This document shows positions 55,110 to 57,421 of a DNA stretch of 57,421 nt, piece after piece (the stretch's first letter is position 1; each line of letters opens with the position of its first letter). The position numbers and the translations under genes were made by a program. The notes beneath the pieces are model-generated. The model worked only from the letters and a program-made list of their open reading frames with translations. It did no database searches and had not been told where the DNA came from. This DNA is from Clostridiales bacterium. GTDB taxonomy: Bacteria; Bacillota; Clostridia; Oscillospirales; Ruminococcaceae. The DNA is taken from the NCBI GenBank assembly GCA_012518465.1, contig JAAYSD010000109.1:1-57421 (forward strand). The letters run 5' to 3'.

Positions 55110-56429
55110 ATGGCTGGTTCTGACGGATTTAGAACTGCACCTTTAGGCTTCGACAAAAACGATGTAAATAATTATATAAGCAAGCTAGTGCAAAGACTAA
55201 AAGCTTCTGAACATGAAAAAAACGAGGCTAAGGCTCTCGCCTCAAAAACAAAGGAAATGAAAGAAAATTATGAAAAACGCATTTCCGAGCAGGAAGAGAT
55301 TATAAAAAACAAGCTTTTAAATAATGAAGCTGAAATTAAATCATACCAAACTCAGATAAAAGAGCTAGAACAGAAAATTTCTGCTCTTCAGCTTGAGCTT
55401 GAAAAAAGGCAAACACAAACAATGTCCGTTTCATCTGACACTTCATCAATATCAGATGCCGAACAAATAATCACCGAGGCTAAGTTTAATGCCCATGAAA
55501 TTATAGAATCTGCCAAAAGAGAAAGACAAAGAATTGTTGAAAATATACATTATTTGTTAAATATTATTTCTTCTGAGAACAAAGCTATTGACTCTGCCTT
55601 TAATTCCATTAAAAGAGGACTTGAAAACTGTATTTATACGGATTTAAAAGCAGAATTTCCTCAAATAGAAAAGCACGTGGAAAATGATTCATCAGATTTA
55701 GGTACCCAAGCAAACACTTTTGCTGACCAAAACATCTCAGCAGAGCCTAGGCAGGCTATTCAGACCGAACCTCAGAATACAGCTCAGACACCCGATAGTG
55801 AATTAAATAATGACGCATTGCACTTACCATCTGTCCAAGAAACGGAAGCTTCATATTCTAATAATGAAAGCGATGATTTAAGCGAATCAAATATCACAGA
55901 CGTCAAGGAAGAAAAAGCTATCGAATCGGATTTAAGCTATAATGCTGATGATATTTTCTTTACAGAATCCTCTCAAGAAATAGATGAGCCAACCAAAATT
56001 GATTATCCCGATTCAAAACCAAGCTTTGTTGATTACGATGACGATTTAAGTGAACTTTTTGCACCGACTGACGATGATAGCAGTAAGATTGGTGCTACTT
56101 CTAATTTTGATAACAAAATTCTTGCAGAACAATCTCCTACTCCCACTGCTGAATTTGAAAGTATCATTGCTAAAAGCGATGAGGAGGAATTAAAAAGCAC
56201 AAATGATGATCTTTCACAATTTTTCTCAATGACCGAGAATAAAACTGATGATATTATAGATAATACCGTTGATTTCACCCAGATGGATAATGATGTAAAC
56301 GAGCAGGATTTTGAAGTAAAGCCACTTGAACCTGAGCAAAATATTTTCGATTCACTATGGGATTTAAATTCTGATGATAGTGAAGATGATGAAATGAGCT
56401 CCGATAATATAGGAATAATGGATTTGTAA
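55110..56429 (+). CDS. DivIVA-domain protein with long acidic tail
   Basis: 439 residues. The N-terminus (FRTAPLGFDKNDVNNYISKLVQRL) matches the DivIVA/GpsB lipid-binding motif; a coiled coil runs to about residue 110, and a second helical part (about 120-190) has EAKFNAHEIIESAKRERQRIVENI. The rest (about 200-439) is low-complexity, acidic and Ser/Asp/Glu-rich, likely disordered. DivIVA proteins mark curved membrane at poles and septa and recruit partners; the tail may be a docking platform. AGGAGG before the ATG. Confidence 0.8.
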   Translation: MAGSDGFRTAPLGFDKNDVNNYISKLVQRLKASEHEKNEAKALASKTKEMKENYEKRISEQEEIIKNKLLNNEAEIKSYQTQIKELEQKISALQLELEKRQTQTMSVSSDTSSISDAEQIITEAKFNAHEIIESAKRERQRIVENIHYLLNIISSENKAIDSAFNSIKRGLENCIYTDLKAEFPQIEKHVENDSSDLGTQANTFADQNISAEPRQAIQTEPQNTAQTPDSELNNDALHLPSVQETEASYSNNESDDLSESNITDVKEEKAIESDLSYNADDIFFTESSQEIDEPTKIDYPDSKPSFVDYDDDLSELFAPTDDDSSKIGATSNFDNKILAEQSPTPTAEFESIIAKSDEEELKSTNDDLSQFFSMTENKTDDIIDNTVDFTQMDNDVNEQDFEVKPLEPEQNIFDSLWDLNSDDSEDDEMSSDNIGIMDL

Positions 56430-56435
56430 AGGAAG

Positions 56436-56993
56436 ATAGATACGGAAATATTAACAAATGAGATTAAAAAAGTAGCCACTTTATTAAAAGCGGGCGACAG
56501 GGTATATCTTACAGGAACAGTTTATACCTCACGAGATGCCGCGCATAAAAGAATTTTTGACGCAATAAAAAATAACAAGCCTTTACCATATAATATTAAA
56601 GATGCTGTTATTTACTATGCCGGTCCTACTCAAGCGATTAACTCAATGCCAATAGGCTCATGTGGGCCTACTACTTCAAGCAGAATGGACCCATATGCAC
56701 CTAAGCTGCTAGATATGGGGCTTGCTGCGATGATAGGAAAAGGCGAAAGAAATGAAGAAGTAAATCAAGCCATAATCCGAAACAAGGCTGTTTATTTTTG
56801 TGCAACAGGTGGTGCTGGTGCTTTGGCTAGTGCTTGTATTAAAAAAGCTCAAGTAATAGCTTATGATGATTTGGGCTGTGAAAGTGTAAAAATGCTCGAA
56901 ATTGTGAAGTTTCCCGTTGTTGTTGGTGTAGATTGTTTTGGAAATGATATATTTAAAATTGGTAGAAAAGCTTTTGCTAAGGTAAATTATTAA
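56436..56993 (+). CDS. Fumarate hydratase class I beta-type subunit (no canonical start codon)
   Basis: About 185 residues of the FumA C-terminal / TtdB family: LKAGDRVYLTGTVYTSRDAAHKRI, YYAGPTQAINSMPIGSCGPTTSSRMD, AMIGKGERN, and YFCATGGAGALASACIKKAQVIAYDDLGCESV. The reading frame is open from the TAA ending the DivIVA gene (56427-56429), but no ATG, GTG or TTG occurs before the ATG at 56646, inside the conserved domain. An AAAGGAAG site lies just before ATA at 56436, which would give the right N-terminal length. The alpha subunit, usually just upstream, is absent from the window. Confidence 0.78.
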   Translation: MDTEILTNEIKKVATLLKAGDRVYLTGTVYTSRDAAHKRIFDAIKNNKPLPYNIKDAVIYYAGPTQAINSMPIGSCGPTTSSRMDPYAPKLLDMGLAAMIGKGERNEEVNQAIIRNKAVYFCATGGAGALASACIKKAQVIAYDDLGCESVKMLEIVKFPVVVGVDCFGNDIFKIGRKAFAKVNY

Positions 56994-57143
56994 TTTATTA
57001 TTAACAATATGTAAATTTTTTGTAATGATATAATTTTTGTTGACAATTTTAGTTTGTTATGCTATTATTTTATTATATAAAATATAGCAATAAAATTGAT
57101 TTAAATGATTTACAAAGCTTTTTACATAACGCTTTGAGGTATT

Positions 57144-57421
57144 ATGCATAATAATTCTATAAACGATATAAAAGATAATTTATCACAGCTTTCCGATGAA
57201 GAGCTTATCCTTATGGGTAAAAGCTTTGATAAAGATGTTATGTCGCATATTATTTCTCGTTATACTTGTCTTGTCACAGCAATTTCCAGAAGGTTGACTA
57301 AGGGCAGACAGGATTATTTTGATGATATGGTATCTGAGGGGTTTTTAGGTTTAATAAACGCTGTTAAAACCTTTTCTCCTCAAAAAGGCACTTTTCGCAC
57401 ATATGCAGCTACTTGTATTTC
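57144..57421 (+). CDS. RNA polymerase sigma-70 family factor, SigH-like (3' end beyond window)
   Basis: First 92 residues only. LSDEELILMGKSFDKDVMSHIISRYTCLV is sigma region 1.2/2.1-like, and DYFDDMVSEGFLGLINAVKTFSPQKGTFRTYAATCI is region 2.2-2.4. Similar in layout to sigma H of the early sporulation pathway, but another small sigma factor cannot be excluded from a fragment. GAGG precedes the ATG at 57144. Confidence 0.8.
   Translation, partial: MHNNSINDIKDNLSQLSDEELILMGKSFDKDVMSHIISRYTCLVTAISRRLTKGRQDYFDDMVSEGFLGLINAVKTFSPQKGTFRTYAATCI

Overview
The window is a piece of an AT-rich chromosome from an anaerobic, spore-forming member of the Clostridia, most likely of the Ruminococcaceae/Oscillospiraceae type. 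The evidence is the fused IspH-ribosomal protein S1 gene behind cmk and plsC, the sporulation genes spo0A, spoIIAA-spoIIAB-sigF and a SleB-like cortex hydrolase, and Gram-positive style promoters and ribosome binding sites. A lipoprotein GH26 mannanase and a GH130 phosphorylase suggest a life on plant mannan, as in a gut or rumen. The species cannot be named from the sequence alone. Almost everything is ordinary chromosome: I see no transposase, phage, CRISPR array, rRNA or tRNA.

Layout. 1-1752 (minus): yidC (cut by the window edge), yidD, rnpA, rpmH. 1923-9796: a methyltransferase, the metNIQ methionine importer, exonuclease III, a GH130 phosphorylase and tex. 10182-19931 (mostly plus): a MinD-like ATPase, mgsA, an RpiR regulator with an HI0933-type flavoprotein, the cmk-plsC-ispH/S1 operon, a HAD phosphatase and a c-di-GMP phosphodiesterase. 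20035-27623: GH26 mannanase, ung, dps, an esterase, lysA, and a DUF1538 membrane protein paired with a double PII-like protein. 27693-30130: sleB and the spoIIA operon. 30122-44292 (all minus): an acyl-ACP thioesterase, serS, parB, parA, rsmG, mnmG, gyrA, a small membrane protein, gyrB, remB and prfC. 44665-54550: an SGNH hydrolase with a tiny cysteine-rich protein, a MacA/MacB-like pair, spo0A, a four-gene envelope cluster (PIG-L deacetylase, GT2-GtrA, NAGPA protein, unknown) and ireB. 55110-57421: a DivIVA-domain protein, a fumarase beta-type subunit without a normal start codon, and the start of a SigH-like sigma factor.

Origin context. parA/parB, rsmG, mnmG, gyrA/gyrB, remB and the rpmH-rnpA-yidD-yidC block are all classic neighbours of oriC, and three near-perfect parS sites (32143, 34103, 36724) lie inside the par-gyr block. 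But dnaA, dnaN, recF and mnmE are not in the window, and the rpmH block is separated from the par block by about 30 kb of other genes, so the ancestral origin cluster has been split.

Most interesting unexplained structure: a multi-hairpin, GC-rich intergenic repeat family (four copies, 33815-34002 and 44370-44578); a long branched RNA leader in front of gyrB; a cluster of Spo0A-box heptamers with inverted repeats upstream of spo0A; the DUF1538/double-PII pair behind a hairpin that covers its ribosome binding site; unusual residues in YidC (Gln for the groove Arg), Spo0A (Arg for the receiver Lys) and GyrA (Ala83); and the fumarase subunit that seems to need an ATA or ATT start.
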